NCBI GenBank assembly: GCA_934045075.1
Contig: OW203730.1
Coordinates: forward strand, 9,352,692-9,416,691
DNA: 64,000 bases
Source of the DNA: Yponomeuta sedellus
Lineage: Eukaryota; Arthropoda; Insecta; Lepidoptera; Yponomeutidae
Direction: 5' to 3'
Of this stretch, positions 29,372 to 39,775 are shown piece by piece (position 1 is the first letter of the stretch; each line of letters starts with the position of its first letter). Below the pieces are notes generated by a model. That model ran no database searches. It saw only the letters and a program-made list of their open reading frames with translations, and was not told the DNA's origin. The position numbers and the translations under genes were made by a program.

Positions 29372-29622
29372 TTCATAGGCGTGAGTACCTTCGTCTTTTG
29401 TCTAATCACGCATTCGCTAACACTTCATTCCTGAGCTGTTTTGATGTGTATTCTTTGGTCAATTTAACAGTCTTTGTTTCTTTTGTCCATAGTTACTTCT
29501 GCAGTGATTCATAGACGTGAGTACCTTCGTTTTTTTGTCTAATTACGACCGAAACTTTATTCCTTAGCTGTGTTCTCTCGTCACTCTTACAGTCTTTTCC
29601 GTTCTCGATAGTAACTTCTGCG
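29372..29622. repeat. Diverged tandem duplication, about 135 and 115 bp
   Basis: Both units begin TTCATAGRCGTGAGTACCTT and continue with TTTGTCTAAT, CTTTATTCCT/CTTCATTCCT, ACAGTCTTT and AGTAACTTCTGC/AGTTACTTCTGC. Unit 1 is 29372-29507 and unit 2 is 29508-29622. The next 150 bp are CpG-rich (GAGCGCTTCCCGCGGTGCGC). Confidence 0.85.
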
Positions 29623-29888
29623 GTGTATGTTTCTCGATTTTCGCGTCCGAAGCATCGTATATTTTACGCCGAGCGCTTCCCGCGGTGCGCTGCGCCAGGC
29701 CTCGTCTACATAAACCCATGCACGCCCATTCACTGTTCAACCTGCTCGCACCAGGTGATATATTTTGGTTTGGCTTCTCTTTATTGTTTTCTTATTCTAT
29801 AGTGCTTCGGATTCATATTTCCGTGACGCTGAAATAGTGGGTTCAGACGGAAGGAGTATGTTTAATTCTTAACCAGGCAATAGCATAA

Positions 29889-30135
29889 CATATTTTAAAC
29901 TTTCGCGGCTTGTATACATAGAATATTTTCGGGGCTTAATCGCGTAGTAATTTATTGCTATTTTACCTCGACGTTTCGACGACGTTACAGTCATCGTGGT
30001 CACGAGAAGACTGATGGCTGGCACCCGTTCACATCTTCGGCTGAAGAGGTTTCAGACTACCCTCAATCACCTATCACAAAGCACTATTAGGGTTGCGACA
30101 CACTACGCGATTAAGCCCCGAAAATATTCTAACTA
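29889..30135. mobile_element. Family L foldback element flanked by a 15-bp direct repeat
   Basis: Perfect 29-bp inverted arms: AGAATATTTTCGGGGCTTAA and onward at 29920-29948, exact complement at 30102-30130. Between them lies the family L core (CGTTACAGTCATCGTGGTCA). CAGGCAATAGCATAA occurs at 29874-29888 and 30136-30150. If that is the target duplication, the element includes 31 bp of extra sequence left of the arm. Confidence 0.8.
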
Positions 30136-30150
30136 CAGGCAATAGCATAA

Positions 30151-31869
30151 TAGCTTTCACATTAAATTGTACTTTATCAACTTGAAATAAAGTCCAAAAC
30201 CAATGTGAAATTCGTACTACTCAGGCCCGATTAAGGGTTAAGTGTGATTCGGGTGAATATTGGTGCAAAAAAATCCATACCACATTCCAATGTGGAATGT
30301 GGTCTTCCCACGGTATTTAACACTGTCATAACAACTGTCGCACAATAATCACTATAAAATTAAAATCAATTGTGACGTGTGATGGCGTTACTTAGCAACA
30401 TTCCGCAACATTCCGTTCATATGTGAACTTTCTTCTTTCAAGAAATTGCTTTAATATTCTATCACCATGCCGGGCATAGGCGTCCGTGACGGAAGAGCAA
30501 GTAGTATCGATGTCTCAACTATCTAAATTTGCCTCCTGAATTTGGCCTTTGGCACTTAGCATGTCACTGCACTGATACAGAATTGACTTACTAGAGATCG
30601 TGACCTAAACATCAAGTGGATGCGCTTGCCTTTAGTTGAGCGTCCCGATTTCACTATGACGAATCTCAAAACATGTAAATCAGACTGAATTTGAAGTCGC
30701 TTTAAGCTTATAGCGACAATTTCCGCAGTTTCATCATCATCGTGGTGAGAAGGCTCTATTTGACGGCTTATGGCGGCTTAAAAGTCATGGTTAACGCTAT
30801 GTTAAAGTCACATGACTGTGACATGCTCGCAATGGCTGTAATAGTCGTAACATCGTAAACTTGCCTTCGCTTTCGAGATCACTAGTAAAACATACTATTA
30901 CCGTTCTCAAATGGGATTGTAGCTTACGTAACGTGTATGTTATTGAGAGTGAAATTGGAACATTTATTCGGCGGTAATAGTGTTATTTTTATGACGAGTG
31001 AAATGTTTGTAATCTGGGAAATGATGGGCGACACTGTCTCTTGTGAAACTGTCTACAGAAGTAGCGTTGATGGGCAAGATCCATGGTATCGTAAGGTCAA
31101 TAGATTGACCTTCCGTTTCTCTTTCGTTTCCGTCTATACGGTACTGGAAATCAATTTGAACCAAGAAGACCCATCAAAGTTAATAAACCAAAAATTTATA
31201 GAAACGCGTTAATCTATTTGACGTGGGCCTCGACGCGCTGTCTGGCAACACAAACAAGCAGAAAATATACTTATCTGTCTGCTTCATTAACATGGAAAAG
31301 CACTAAAATCGGTAAAGCAATAGGGTTCAAATTGGAATGTGGTTTCGCGAAGATGTGTCTCCGATAGGGGCATTCGCAGTGCCGTTAGAGCTCACCTGCG
31401 CGCGCGCTTCTCTCGCGCTAGAATTTTACGCCCCATTTACATTCAGTGCCGGCAGAAGTTATTTCATTTCTGCTTCTTTTGTCCATCAATCCGATCTTCA
31501 TGCGACCAGACGTCTCTATGCGGTTTCATTATTGGCATTAGTGATCCATAGGATAATCAAGCTGATGGTAGGTGAATTTATTTAGCCTGTGAGTAAACGG
31601 CTGAACCTATCTAATTTACTCCTATGTCTAGCAATTAAGAGGTCCTGTTCGTTAACGTACGCTATCGTATTAGACATAACTAAATAGGCGGGTTGCAATT
31701 GCAACTGAATTGGTCTTTCGAGCTTGACCATAAGCGCGTGGAAATTTTGTTTTCCATGGAATGCGGCAAATTCCATAGGAAACATGTACTTAGTATTTAT
31801 ATTTAATATCCGGCAAAATGTAGCTTGTTTTTATTTGATTTAAGGAGAGATTTAATAAAACTTGCGGGT
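30151..31869. other. Unique sequence with one small hairpin
   Basis: ACCACATTCCA-ATG-TGGAATGTGGT at 30279-30303. A CpG-rich run (CTGCGCGCGCGCTTCTCTCG) at about 31397. Open frames of up to 91 codons (30937-31212) are not recognisable. Confidence 0.45.
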
Positions 31870-32040
31870 GAGTTTTAAATTGGGTTTGTAAGTTTGTGTT
31901 TAGGGTTAATCTCTGAAACTACTTTTCCGATTTCAAAACTTGTTCCTCGAGTATTTAGAATGGAGATCGTCAGGATGGATATAACATAGGCTTAAGGATA
32001 ATTCGATTATCCCGCGATCTTATTAGCGGGCAGTTATAAA
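31870..32040 (+). mobile_element. Decayed LINE 3' UTR-like repeat
   Basis: GGTTAATCTCTGAAACTACT then TTCCGATTTCAAAAC and GGATATAACATAGGCT, ending near ATTAGCGGGCAG. This is the familiar insect pattern 'GGGTTAATCTCTGRAACTAC...CCGATTT...TAACATAGGCT...GCGGGCAG'. No coding part is present. Confidence 0.5.
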
Positions 32041-32079
32041 AAAAGAAATGAAGACTGACTAACAAACTAAATAATATTC

Positions 32080-32154
32080 TAAAAACCTATTTAGAGGCTA
32101 AAAATTCCACCCATGCCAGGACTCGAACCCGCGACCTCTGGCTAACCGTGCCAG
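32080..32154 (-). mobile_element. Family A fragment starting at the internal site, no tail
   Basis: Begins TAAAAACCTATTTAGAGGC and ends inside the anticodon arm (CCGTGCCAG). Flanked by ATAATATTC at 32071-32079 and 32155-32163. It has the fixed internal end seen in the inverted copies but no A-rich tail on either side, and the target duplication shows it is a complete insertion event. Confidence 0.85.
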
Positions 32155-32164
32155 ATAATATTCA

Positions 32165-33587
32165 TTTGATTTGTGTTTTCAATGCATCTTAGCACACTCA
32201 TAGCTGTTATACGTTCACACCAATGCATTTCTAACGCTTCCTTGTTCACTTCGGTTACAATGCGCGCAATGTAATCCCGGTGCCATGCTAATGGCTGCCT
32301 AAGCCCGTTTCTCGTCTCGACGGAGTTAATATGCTGACAGGAATGCGCGCTCTAGCCAATCTAGACGTGCCTTTGCTGATACTAATTCTATCTTGATTAC
32401 TTGATTGATGATTAATTATTGCACGGGAAGATGGGCTTTGACGTAGGTCTGACTTTCATAGAATTTCTCTATGGTCTTAGTGTATTGGTCCTTTATTGTT
32501 GCGGGATGTGATAGTTACAACTGAGATTTTTGCACGGCCACAAACCTGGGCTAAGGACATGTCAGATATAATGTCATTTGACATGTCCAGTAGTAGCCAG
32601 TATGTTTGTCCATCAGTCTAGTATGTATCAGTAGCATGACTGACCCCTGTTGAGGTTACTTACAGAGGGAATTTAAACGACTATTGAAAACAAATAATAA
32701 GAAATATTATGGAAACTATCCCTAACAGAGGTCCAGACTTTTTTATAGAAAACTATAAACTTTTTTATGTGTAAATCAGTTAATTAGTACTAGTTATACT
32801 TTATTGCACACATGCAAGAAATATTATTTGCTTAAATACAATAATTTTACTGTATCAGTTCGTTAATTATGCACCATTTTCTGTCTAAATGTTGATAGAC
32901 GTTTTGATGATGTACCCAAAAATTGCTTGAAATAGGTACAAAACCTAAATTTTAGGAAATTGTGCAAGCGGCCCTAAATTAATATGAACTTTTTCGATGA
33001 ACGTTCAAACATCAGCTGGAATAATGCAGATATACATACAGACAGCAGTTTGTCACTATCTTCAAAACTTATTTCACGACACCTGCATAGTACACTAATA
33101 TTGACAAGCTTGCAGCTATACATATTTCACATGGTTTTAATGCCTGGCTGAATCGTTAAACTTGCCAAGTACGCAATCCTGTCCAAACCACTCTGGTTCT
33201 ACTCTTAGCTACCTAAAGCACATAGATGGTAGGTATTTGTGCTCGGCTATTTTCGCGCTGCAGTGTACTCTTGCCGTGGGTGGACGCAAAATGGATTAAC
33301 GGAAATCGAATAGAGGAGACCGGTCAGAATCTTAGTTTGTACAAAAATGTTTCTGAATTGTATATTACCAGTTAAATTAAATTTCAGATAGTAAATTGAT
33401 CTTGCACCAGAGGATAACAACTTCTAGTAGGTACTTTGATTGGTTTGCGTCCTTTCGACTATACAAATACGAAAACTTACTACCTACGCATTTTTAAACC
33501 AATCCGTCTATGGAACGGCCGTTGCTTCAACCCAGCTGTAAATTTCCTATTATTCAACAAAATTTAAAATATACTGCAGAATATAAT
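32165..33587. other. Unique sequence, nothing recognised
   Basis: No repeat terminus or conserved frame noticed. The segment 32766-32860 (TACTTTATTGCACACATGCA) resembles the start of a reversed family G LINE end, but it diverges quickly. Confidence 0.4.
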
Positions 33588-33589
33588 AT

Positions 33590-33788
33590 GACGGCCTCTG
33601 TGGCGCTGCAGTAGTGCAACTGCCTGCTATGCGAAAAGTCTCGGGTTCGGACACCGGCTGGGGCCAAAAAAAACCCAGGTCTTGGATGTTCACATGTTAG
33701 TGATGTCGCTGTTTCTGGTTCCCACGACACGGTATCCTAGTGTGGGATCAGAAGCAATGTGCCTGTATGTAAACGTTATGTTATACTG
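33590..33788 (+). mobile_element. tRNA-derived SINE (family E)
   Basis: Head ACGGCCTCTGTGGCGCTGCA with A-box-like character, B-box-like CTCGGGTTCGGACACCGG, then AACCCAGGTCTTGGATGTTC, CTGTTTCTGGTTCCCACGAC and GTATCCTAGTGTGGGA. A reverse copy lies at 58.2 kb. The first base of the expected GGTTCGAATCC B-box core is preserved, but the downstream half has drifted. Confidence 0.8.
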
Positions 33789-34336
33789 TAGTTGAAAAAC
33801 TCCATAGAATAAGTATTCCGAGACAATTTTCTCTTTTCTCTGTTGGTCTACCGGCGACGACCTGCGTGAAGGCTGATTGCAGCTGCGAAGTACAAACTTT
33901 CTATTTGACTTTTGACATGTCCGATCGACACCGAGTCGGTGAGTGTGCGTACAGGCGGACTCACGAATCACTTACGAGTATACCCTAATGTAATGCAAAC
34001 GTTCTAAATTGAAAGATGCTATTTTATTTTCGTTCGGGTTATAACCGCCATTTTCATTCTCCCAACTTATTAACGCGAGCGTGATGTTTCTTCCGATAAA
34101 GGTTTGAGAATCACTATTTCTGTGTTTACCTTTTGCCTCAAGCTTCAATAAATAGGGTATAGTGAGAACAGTCTTACTAAGGCAGGCGTGTTGTATGCTT
34201 GATGCAGAGTTTAACTTCTTGATGCCCAGAGATATAATATTACGACTGCACTTGACGCATTTATTACTTTTTGTTTGAAAACACGTCAGCGCTTGTCGCT
34301 GACAAAAGTGTCAGATAGATAGATACATCATTTTTT

Positions 34337-34412
34337 ATGGCACGGATAGCCAGAGGTTGCGGATTCGAATCCCGGCATGGGTGAAATTTTTAGCCTCTAA
34401 ATAGGTTTTTAA
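34337..34412 (+). mobile_element. Family A fragment ending at the internal site, no tail
   Basis: Starts ATGGCACGGATAGCCAGAGG inside the anticodon arm, contains the B box and ends AATAGGTTTTTAA. Flanked by ATCATTTTTT at 34327-34336 and 34413-34422. Read on the minus strand it has the same limits as the 32.1-kb fragment. Confidence 0.85.
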
Positions 34413-34424
34413 ATCATTTTTTTT

Positions 34425-35670
34425 ACTTAAATGATTTATCTACCTAGTGTTTGAGTTACACATTGTTGGCTGCAATAACCAGAGAGTGAGGACTGGGCGG
34501 AGCTTAATTACTCCTTTTTTCATTAGTATTTGGTAACTACATGGTGGTTATAGCCTGTGAACTGTCTGCGTTCTATTTATTTTACATGTTATTGTGAAGA
34601 CATTTAATTGGCTTTGTGTGTCCTAGTCTTTCTCGGTAATATAAACTTGTAGTAGCAAATAAGTTATTTATCATACAGACTTCATTGTATGAAGTTCTAT
34701 TGAGCGAGCGCAGTGCTAAAGAAAACTTTAAGTCTGCTCCTTTTCACTGTTTTTCAGATACTTGTAACTTCCTATGGCTGTCTATGAAAAGTTCTTATCT
34801 AAGTTCGACAGTATGCATCCTGCCATCAAATCCTTTAGAGGCCTTATTTTTTCTAAGAACATTGCACATTGGACATTTCCAAGGTCCGCAGTCTCTAGCT
34901 TAGGCAACGCTGCTCGAAGATGTCCGATCGGCATACTTAACTAGTTCCACTGTAGAATCGTGTACCAGACAATTTGAGTCATCGACACTGGGGTTAAGTG
35001 GGCCCTCTACGCCTTCGGGCCTTAGAGTAAGTAAGATATTCTATTCAACTAAGCTCGGTTAAATAGCGAGGAGTGTGTGAACTTGTCGGCTACATTGTAA
35101 CCGTACGGCATGCGTGAAATTAAAAGTGTAAGAAGATAAGTTGAATGGAAACAAAAGTAGAAGAACGTTCTACTGTAGAGATCTCTCCACTTTAGACCTG
35201 CCTCGGACCGTGAGAGGATATTAATATCGACATCAATTCAGTACCATATTGGCACGGGACGGAGCTGAACTTATTTGAGAAAATTAAAGCTTTGAAAATT
35301 AAAGTTTAAATACAACTATGTAACGAGAGCAAAGACATAGTTTTTAATTCGAATAGAGCAAATTAGGCTTTAGTCTAACAGCCCGTGCGTTGGCGCTGGG
35401 CCTCAATTTGATCCGAGCCGGGTAATTCCTTTATTTTACGTTGGTATGGTTCGGCACGTAGGGCCCTGGCGTACAATATGTGAATAGTCCTGAAGTCACA
35501 TCAAGAGTCAAAACATGATGGCTGGGTATCGTCAAGTCGAGTCGTTGGTGGATCTAATCTGTATGAAAAAAAGCTGTTACGTACGCAACTAACCACATAT
35601 TTTCTACTTCTCAGTAACATGCAGCAACACAACCAGAAAAGCATTATTAAATTTCGCTGACAAAAAGGTG
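34425..35670. other. Unique sequence, nothing firmly recognised
   Basis: A 72-codon frame (34685-34903) is not recognisable. The block 35377-35480 (CCCGTGCGTTGGCGCTGGGC, GATCCGAGCCGGG) has a SINE-head feel but no copy elsewhere in the window. Confidence 0.4.
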
Positions 35671-35676
35671 CGTTGA

Positions 35677-35738
35677 AACCTGGTCGGACTCTTCCGATAT
35701 AACAACACCCGTAAGTAGATCCGGACTAAAAGTCTACA
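35677..35738 (-). mobile_element. Family D terminal fragment
   Basis: ACCTGGTCGGACTCTTCCGA followed by ACAACACCCGTAAGTAGATC and the terminus ACTAAAAGTCTAC: the right arm and sub-terminal part of the foldback family seen complete at 37.2 kb. Confidence 0.8.
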
Positions 35739-36257
35739 AGGTGCTTTGTAGTTACGAAATTCCGAATCGAAATTCCGAAACGAAATTACGAATGTATATG
35801 GCTGACATTTTAATAAGATAAAGCTCACTCTTTCTGTGGCTTTCAGTAAAAAGGTATTGTGTATGTGACACCAATTAGATATTAACGAAAGATCCAAAGG
35901 ATCCCCTTTTTGTTCGATATTACCACTTATTCCCTAGGCATTAGAGATTCGTTGGGCAATCCACCTGAACGTCTAAACCTGTTGTCTGAACCCATTGTGT
36001 CACTGTGTCTCGATGAGCAAACATAACGGTCATGAGAATAATATTTCTATTGTGGAGACAGAATATACGCACACGTCATCTACCTATTCTATCTTGATAG
36101 GTACCTCTATGTTGTGCAAACAAACGATAAGCAGTTGTATTGTTTATGTGTGAAGAAAAATTAACAGTGAATGTGTAACAGTAAATAAAAACCTAGAATG
36201 CCCATCAGTCAACAAAATATTGATTAGTGTATATAATATATATTGTGCAAACCATCA

Positions 36258-36345
36258 ATTTGAAACATTATTACAAAGGCGAACTTATTTCTAAGAGAGC
36301 TAACCAGCTCCTCCAGCCAACCTTAGCAGAGGGTGTAAAGGGTCA
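36258..36345 (-). mobile_element. LINE 3' end (family G)-like fragment
   Basis: ACAAAGGCGAACTTATTTCT and AGCTCCTCCAGCCAACCTTA follow the pattern of the family G terminus (GGCGGACTTATC...ATCTCTTCCAGACAACC). It directly precedes a family H copy. Confidence 0.5.
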
Positions 36346-36397
36346 AAGTACCGGAGTCGATCAACTAGGTGGGAAATGGAGGGCGCTTTCGATATCA

Positions 36398-36747
36398 ACC
36401 CCTATATGAGCTGAGACACGGGTCTCTTCCTGCATCGCAGGATGGTTAGGCCATACTCCACCACGCGGGCCAAGTCCGGGTGGCGGAGCGTTGTAAGACA
36501 GTGGCGAGCCGTACTGTCAGAAGTTATCAAGACGTCCCTAAGGCATCTCACATGGGCTTAAAGACTGCCATTCCATGACAGTCGGCACCTCTGGCTTAAC
36601 GTGCCTTGCGAAGCACGGAAGCGCTCGAAAAGAAGTCACTAGCAGTAGTCACGGAATGGTCACCCACGTAGTATCTGAGCGCGCCTGTTGTTGCTTAACT
36701 GAAGCGATTGATTCCAACTACTCGGTTCAATTAGACCCCGAGCGCCG
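36398..36747 (+). repeat. Dispersed repeat (family H), about 350 bp
   Basis: Contains ACGGGTCTCTTCCTGCATCG, TTAGGCCATACTCCACCACG, TAAGACAGTGGCGAGCC, CGTGCCTTGCGAAGCACGGA and GCGATTGATTCCAACTACTC followed by GGTTCAATTAGA. Copies at 47.07 and 60.89 kb have the same order; a 5' piece lies at 54.23 kb. Length and lack of a frame suggest a SINE-like or other non-autonomous element. The class is not decidable from this window. Confidence 0.75.
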
Positions 36748-37033
36748 CCGGGCGTTTAAAAATGACCAATTTTTAATATAAACCTGTCTATCGGAACGGT
36801 TGGAAGACGTTGTTGACGGAACCTGCCCCATATTCACGCCCCTCAGACATGGCACAACTAAAAAGAGAAGACCCTTCGAGTTAATACTGTAAATAAACAA
36901 AGCAAGACAATGCCGAATTGCAGATTGAGTTTATTTTTATCATCTTACGAAATCGAAATCAGCCTTCTAGGTTCATCTTACGAAATATGACATTTCTAGA
37001 TTTGACAGACACAGAAGAAAAATTGCAAAATGG

Positions 37034-37072
37034 AAACTGCAGTCAATAACGCCGGGGGTTATTGACTGCAGT
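37034..37072. repeat. Perfect hairpin, 16-bp arms, 7-base loop
   Basis: AACTGCAGTCAATAAC (37034-37049), loop GCCGGGG, GTTATTGACTGCAGTT (37057-37072). No T tract follows. Confidence 0.95.
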
Positions 37073-37164
37073 TACGAATTTCTCCTACATTTACATTTAG
37101 TTAACAGCGGTCGGTTTCTTTATCAGTGTTTATTTTTTTCATTTATTTAATAACAAAATAAATC

Positions 37165-37306
37165 GTAGACTTTTAGTCCGGATCTACTTACGGGTGTTGT
37201 TATATCGGAAGAGTCCGACCAGGTTTCGCTCCGATTCGCAGAGCTTAATCATGGTGAGCACTGAGCAGAGACAACACCCGTAAGTAGATCCGGACTAAAA
37301 GTCTAC
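37165..37306. mobile_element. Complete family D foldback element, perfect 36-bp arms
   Basis: The left arm 37165-37200 (GTAGACTTTTAGTCCGGATC and 16 more) is exactly complementary to 37271-37306. The interior has GGAAGAGTCCGACCAGGTTT and TCATGGTGAGCACTGAGCAG. The perfect arms imply recent origin or ongoing homogenisation. No target duplication could be defined. Compare the half copies at 4.8 and 35.7 kb. Confidence 0.9.
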
Positions 37307-37648
37307 AATGTGTTGTGCTTGCGAAAGTTGTAGTTCAAAAATATAAATCGTATTTGAAATAAAAAAAAATTAACTAAATGAACTTTATGATAAAACTAAA
37401 AATATTTACAAAAATATGTTTATGATTAAAAGTATTTTCATTCATCCGAATTCTATACATATTCTTTTGCAGTAGGTACGATATCAGTTCCATTTTATAG
37501 CTTTTATGATATGCCAATATTTTTGACTCGGTGGGTAAAGCGTTGAACAGTATTATAGATTGAAAACTTATCGAACTTACCTTCTATGAACTAAATTACT
37601 GATTATAATTATCTAATTTTCTTGTGGCCTTGTGGTTGTGGCTTTTCT

Positions 37649-37678
37649 CATCTGTTTCTGGTACATCTGTTTCTGGTA
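37649..37678. repeat. 15-bp tandem duplication
   Basis: CATCTGTTTCTGGTA occurs twice head to tail. Confidence 0.9.
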
Positions 37679-37775
37679 CATTGAGACCAGGGAAACGACA
37701 TTTGTGCTCACAACCAAGGAAGTTTCAAGATTTTTAATTTCTAAGCTTTAATTTTAATTTATTTTTTTATATTAA

Positions 37776-37882
37776 GCGCATCAAATACTGAGCGATTCCG
37801 ATCGTCTGTCAAATTAATTTAACAGACGAATTTAAAAGACGGAATTTGACAAACGATGGGAATAGCTCAGGATTTGATGCGC
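37776..37882. mobile_element. Foldback MITE (family M), 107 bp
   Basis: GCGCATCAAATACTGAGCGA at the left and AGCTCAGGATTTGATGCGC at the right form imperfect inverted arms of about 40 bp, continuing through GATTCCGATCGTCTGTCAAA. A related copy lies at 18.25 kb. Confidence 0.8.
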
Positions 37883-37884
37883 AG

Positions 37885-38490
37885 CCACTGAGTAGTTAAC
37901 GTCACAAACGGACGCCATAGGTAAGTGTTAAATAGGGCTACAGGTACTATACAACATCTTATTGACATAACCTGTTTCTTCTGTAATCTCTTTCTCTTTT
38001 TTATTCAAATTGTCCACGTCAAGTTTGAAGATGGTATGAAAAATAAAGTGAGAGTTTTAAACTTCAAGTCGTGTTGTTCGGCGTCGTGTGTGGTTTTTTG
38101 GATTTTGTATAAAAGAAAAGTCAGGCCGCGATCTATTGTACAACGCCCGGCGCTGCTTGTGACGAGCTTTAGTGCATTCGATTGCCAGTGTCTGTTCAAA
38201 GCTCTACTTTCTAATGTTCGCGGTAGGGCCTTACAAGTCCCAGTCCATGTAATTAACTTATTGTTTCCAATTCGATCTGGACACCTGTTGACTGCACAAA
38301 TCAATCTTCTTTCGCCGATGCAGTGGCGTAAGACCAGCTAAAGAAAAACACAGCTTAAATGTCTATAGGTATATTACCGAGATGGTAGCCTTACATGCAT
38401 TTGTGTTCTGTGACCCAATATGAGGGTAACATGTGTTGGAGTTCAATTGCTGTTTGACACATGTCACATACTACCATCACAATCACATCC
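37885..38490. other. Sequence with overlapping open frames on both strands, not recognised
   Basis: A 138-codon plus frame (37925-38341) and a 99-codon minus frame (38005-38304) overlap. The plus frame is predicted hydrophobic near its start (CFFCNLFLFFIQIV) and basic later. No domain is recognised. Coding potential is possible but unsupported. Confidence 0.3.
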
Positions 38491-38549
38491 TGTTTGTTTG
38501 TTTGTTTGTTTGTTTGTTTGTTTGTTTGTTTGTTTGTTTGTTTGTTTGT
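38491..38549. repeat. (TTTG)n microsatellite
   Basis: About 14.5 TGTT units. It lies directly beside the family A element that follows. A second array of the same unit is at 63.33 kb. Confidence 0.95.
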
Positions 38550-38864
38550 ATATTCTTTTTGTTGCACTAACCCGCGTGCTGAGGACAGTTATAAAATCTA
38601 TTTAGAGGCTAAAAATTTCGCCCATGCCGGGACTCGAAACCGCGACCTCTGGCTAACCGTACCAGCGCTCTCCTAACTGAGCTAATGGGCAAGTGCCGGT
38701 ATCAGCGACATTCTGAACCTCATTACAATATTCTCTGTATACATCTGGCTGAAGTAAATTGCATCACTTGCAGCCCCGAGTACCTGCTTTGCAGTAGGTT
38801 TTACATCGGAATGATATCGCTGTACCCACATGATTATATTCTTTTTGTTGCACTAACCCGTGCT
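38550..38864 (-). mobile_element. Family A SINE with terminal direct repeat
   Basis: Minus-strand element with the full order: tail (TATTCTTTTTGTTGCACTAA), internal site (AAAATCTATTTAGAGGC), tRNA-like domain, leader, the far 5' segment GTACCCACATGATTATATTC and then the tail sequence again (TTTTTGTTGCACTAACCCGT). The tail sequence at both ends makes it one unit plus about 30 bp of a second, as in a tandem dimer. It establishes the full 309-bp unit order together with the 52.4-kb locus. Confidence 0.85.
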
Positions 38865-38868
38865 GCAG

Positions 38869-39103
38869 TCATCGTCATCATCGTCATCGTCCTGTTATAC
38901 TAGTCCACTGCTGGACATAGCCCTCCCCTAAAGGGCTTGTGCTATCATAGGGGGTAATACCCATAATCCCCACGCTGGGCATGCGGGTTGGGGATCGCAA
39001 TTCGGTGGAATTGTACTGCAGGGGATCCCTTAGTCGCCTTTTACGACACCCGCGGGAAGAATTGGGTTGGTACTATTCTCTAGGCCGACACCACACAGCA
39101 GAA
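38869..39103 (-). mobile_element. RTE mini-element (family B) with (ATC/GTC)n tail
   Basis: Target-site duplication TGCTGCAG at 38861-38868 and 39104-39111. Its tail TCATCGTCATCATCGTCATC differs from the (CTT)n of other copies. It inserted exactly at the end of the preceding family A element. The middle of the element is shortened: GGATCCCTTAGTCGCCTTTT follows the GTACTGCAGG block directly. Confidence 0.88.
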
Positions 39104-39111
39104 TGCTGCAG

Positions 39112-39635
39112 AATAACACTTAAATAAACTTATATTTATTCTGTGAAGAATTAATCACTCATTCATTCGTTGAATTAATAATCGACCATACTCGACCAGG
39201 ATTCTATAGTCCCTAGTCAATTTCGATAAATAGGATGGCAGGACCATGTTCACAGGTCCGAACAGCACTCCATGGCAAAAAGCCTATAAGTCGATGGAGC
39301 TTGTACAAACACTCAGTAGGTAATGCGTGGTTTATGCGACTTTTTGCCCGCAAACCGGGAAGGGTTTCGTAATCAGATCGGCGCACGGCATTTTGTGTCT
39401 TGGCAAATTAGACAGCAATGAGCGCTGGTTGTTACGGTCAGACTACACTCTCGGTAGCGTCTCAATAACTCTTATTGTCAGGTAGCATAAACGAGACAGT
39501 GGAATAAAACGAATCCTCTGGGTGTACCCGACTGTTATGTTGAATTAAGTCAAGGATTAGAAGCAGTAGGTTTGCTTTACGGAGGCCTTATTGCACCACC
39601 GAAGCTTTTCCGATAAGTATATAATTAGTTTCTAT
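39112..39635. other. Unique sequence, nothing recognised
   Basis: No repeat or conserved frame noticed. Confidence 0.4.
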
Positions 39636-39639
39636 CATA

Positions 39640-39775
39640 GTTATATATTAAACGGGTCTAATCGCGATTATTTATTAGGTAAAACGTATTTACCTTATTT
39701 CCCGCCGTTTCCACAGCGTTACAGTTGCCGTAGTCACGGGTAAACTGAAGTGGCGAGTACAGTCAATTATTGTGG
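39640..39775 (+). mobile_element. Family L repeat, one-armed copy
   Basis: TATATTAAACGGGTCTAATC, TTATTTATTAGGTAAAACGT, then CGTTACAGTTGCCGTAGTCA and AAACTGAAGTGGCGAG. The right arm seen at 42.9-43.05 kb is missing. Confidence 0.75.

Noticed and set aside
37925..38341. 138-codon open frame as a gene
   Set aside because: Overlaps a 99-codon frame on the other strand and has no recognisable domain; left as unassigned.
38497..38605. Open frames with CLFV repeats
   Set aside because: Products of the (TTTG)n microsatellite.
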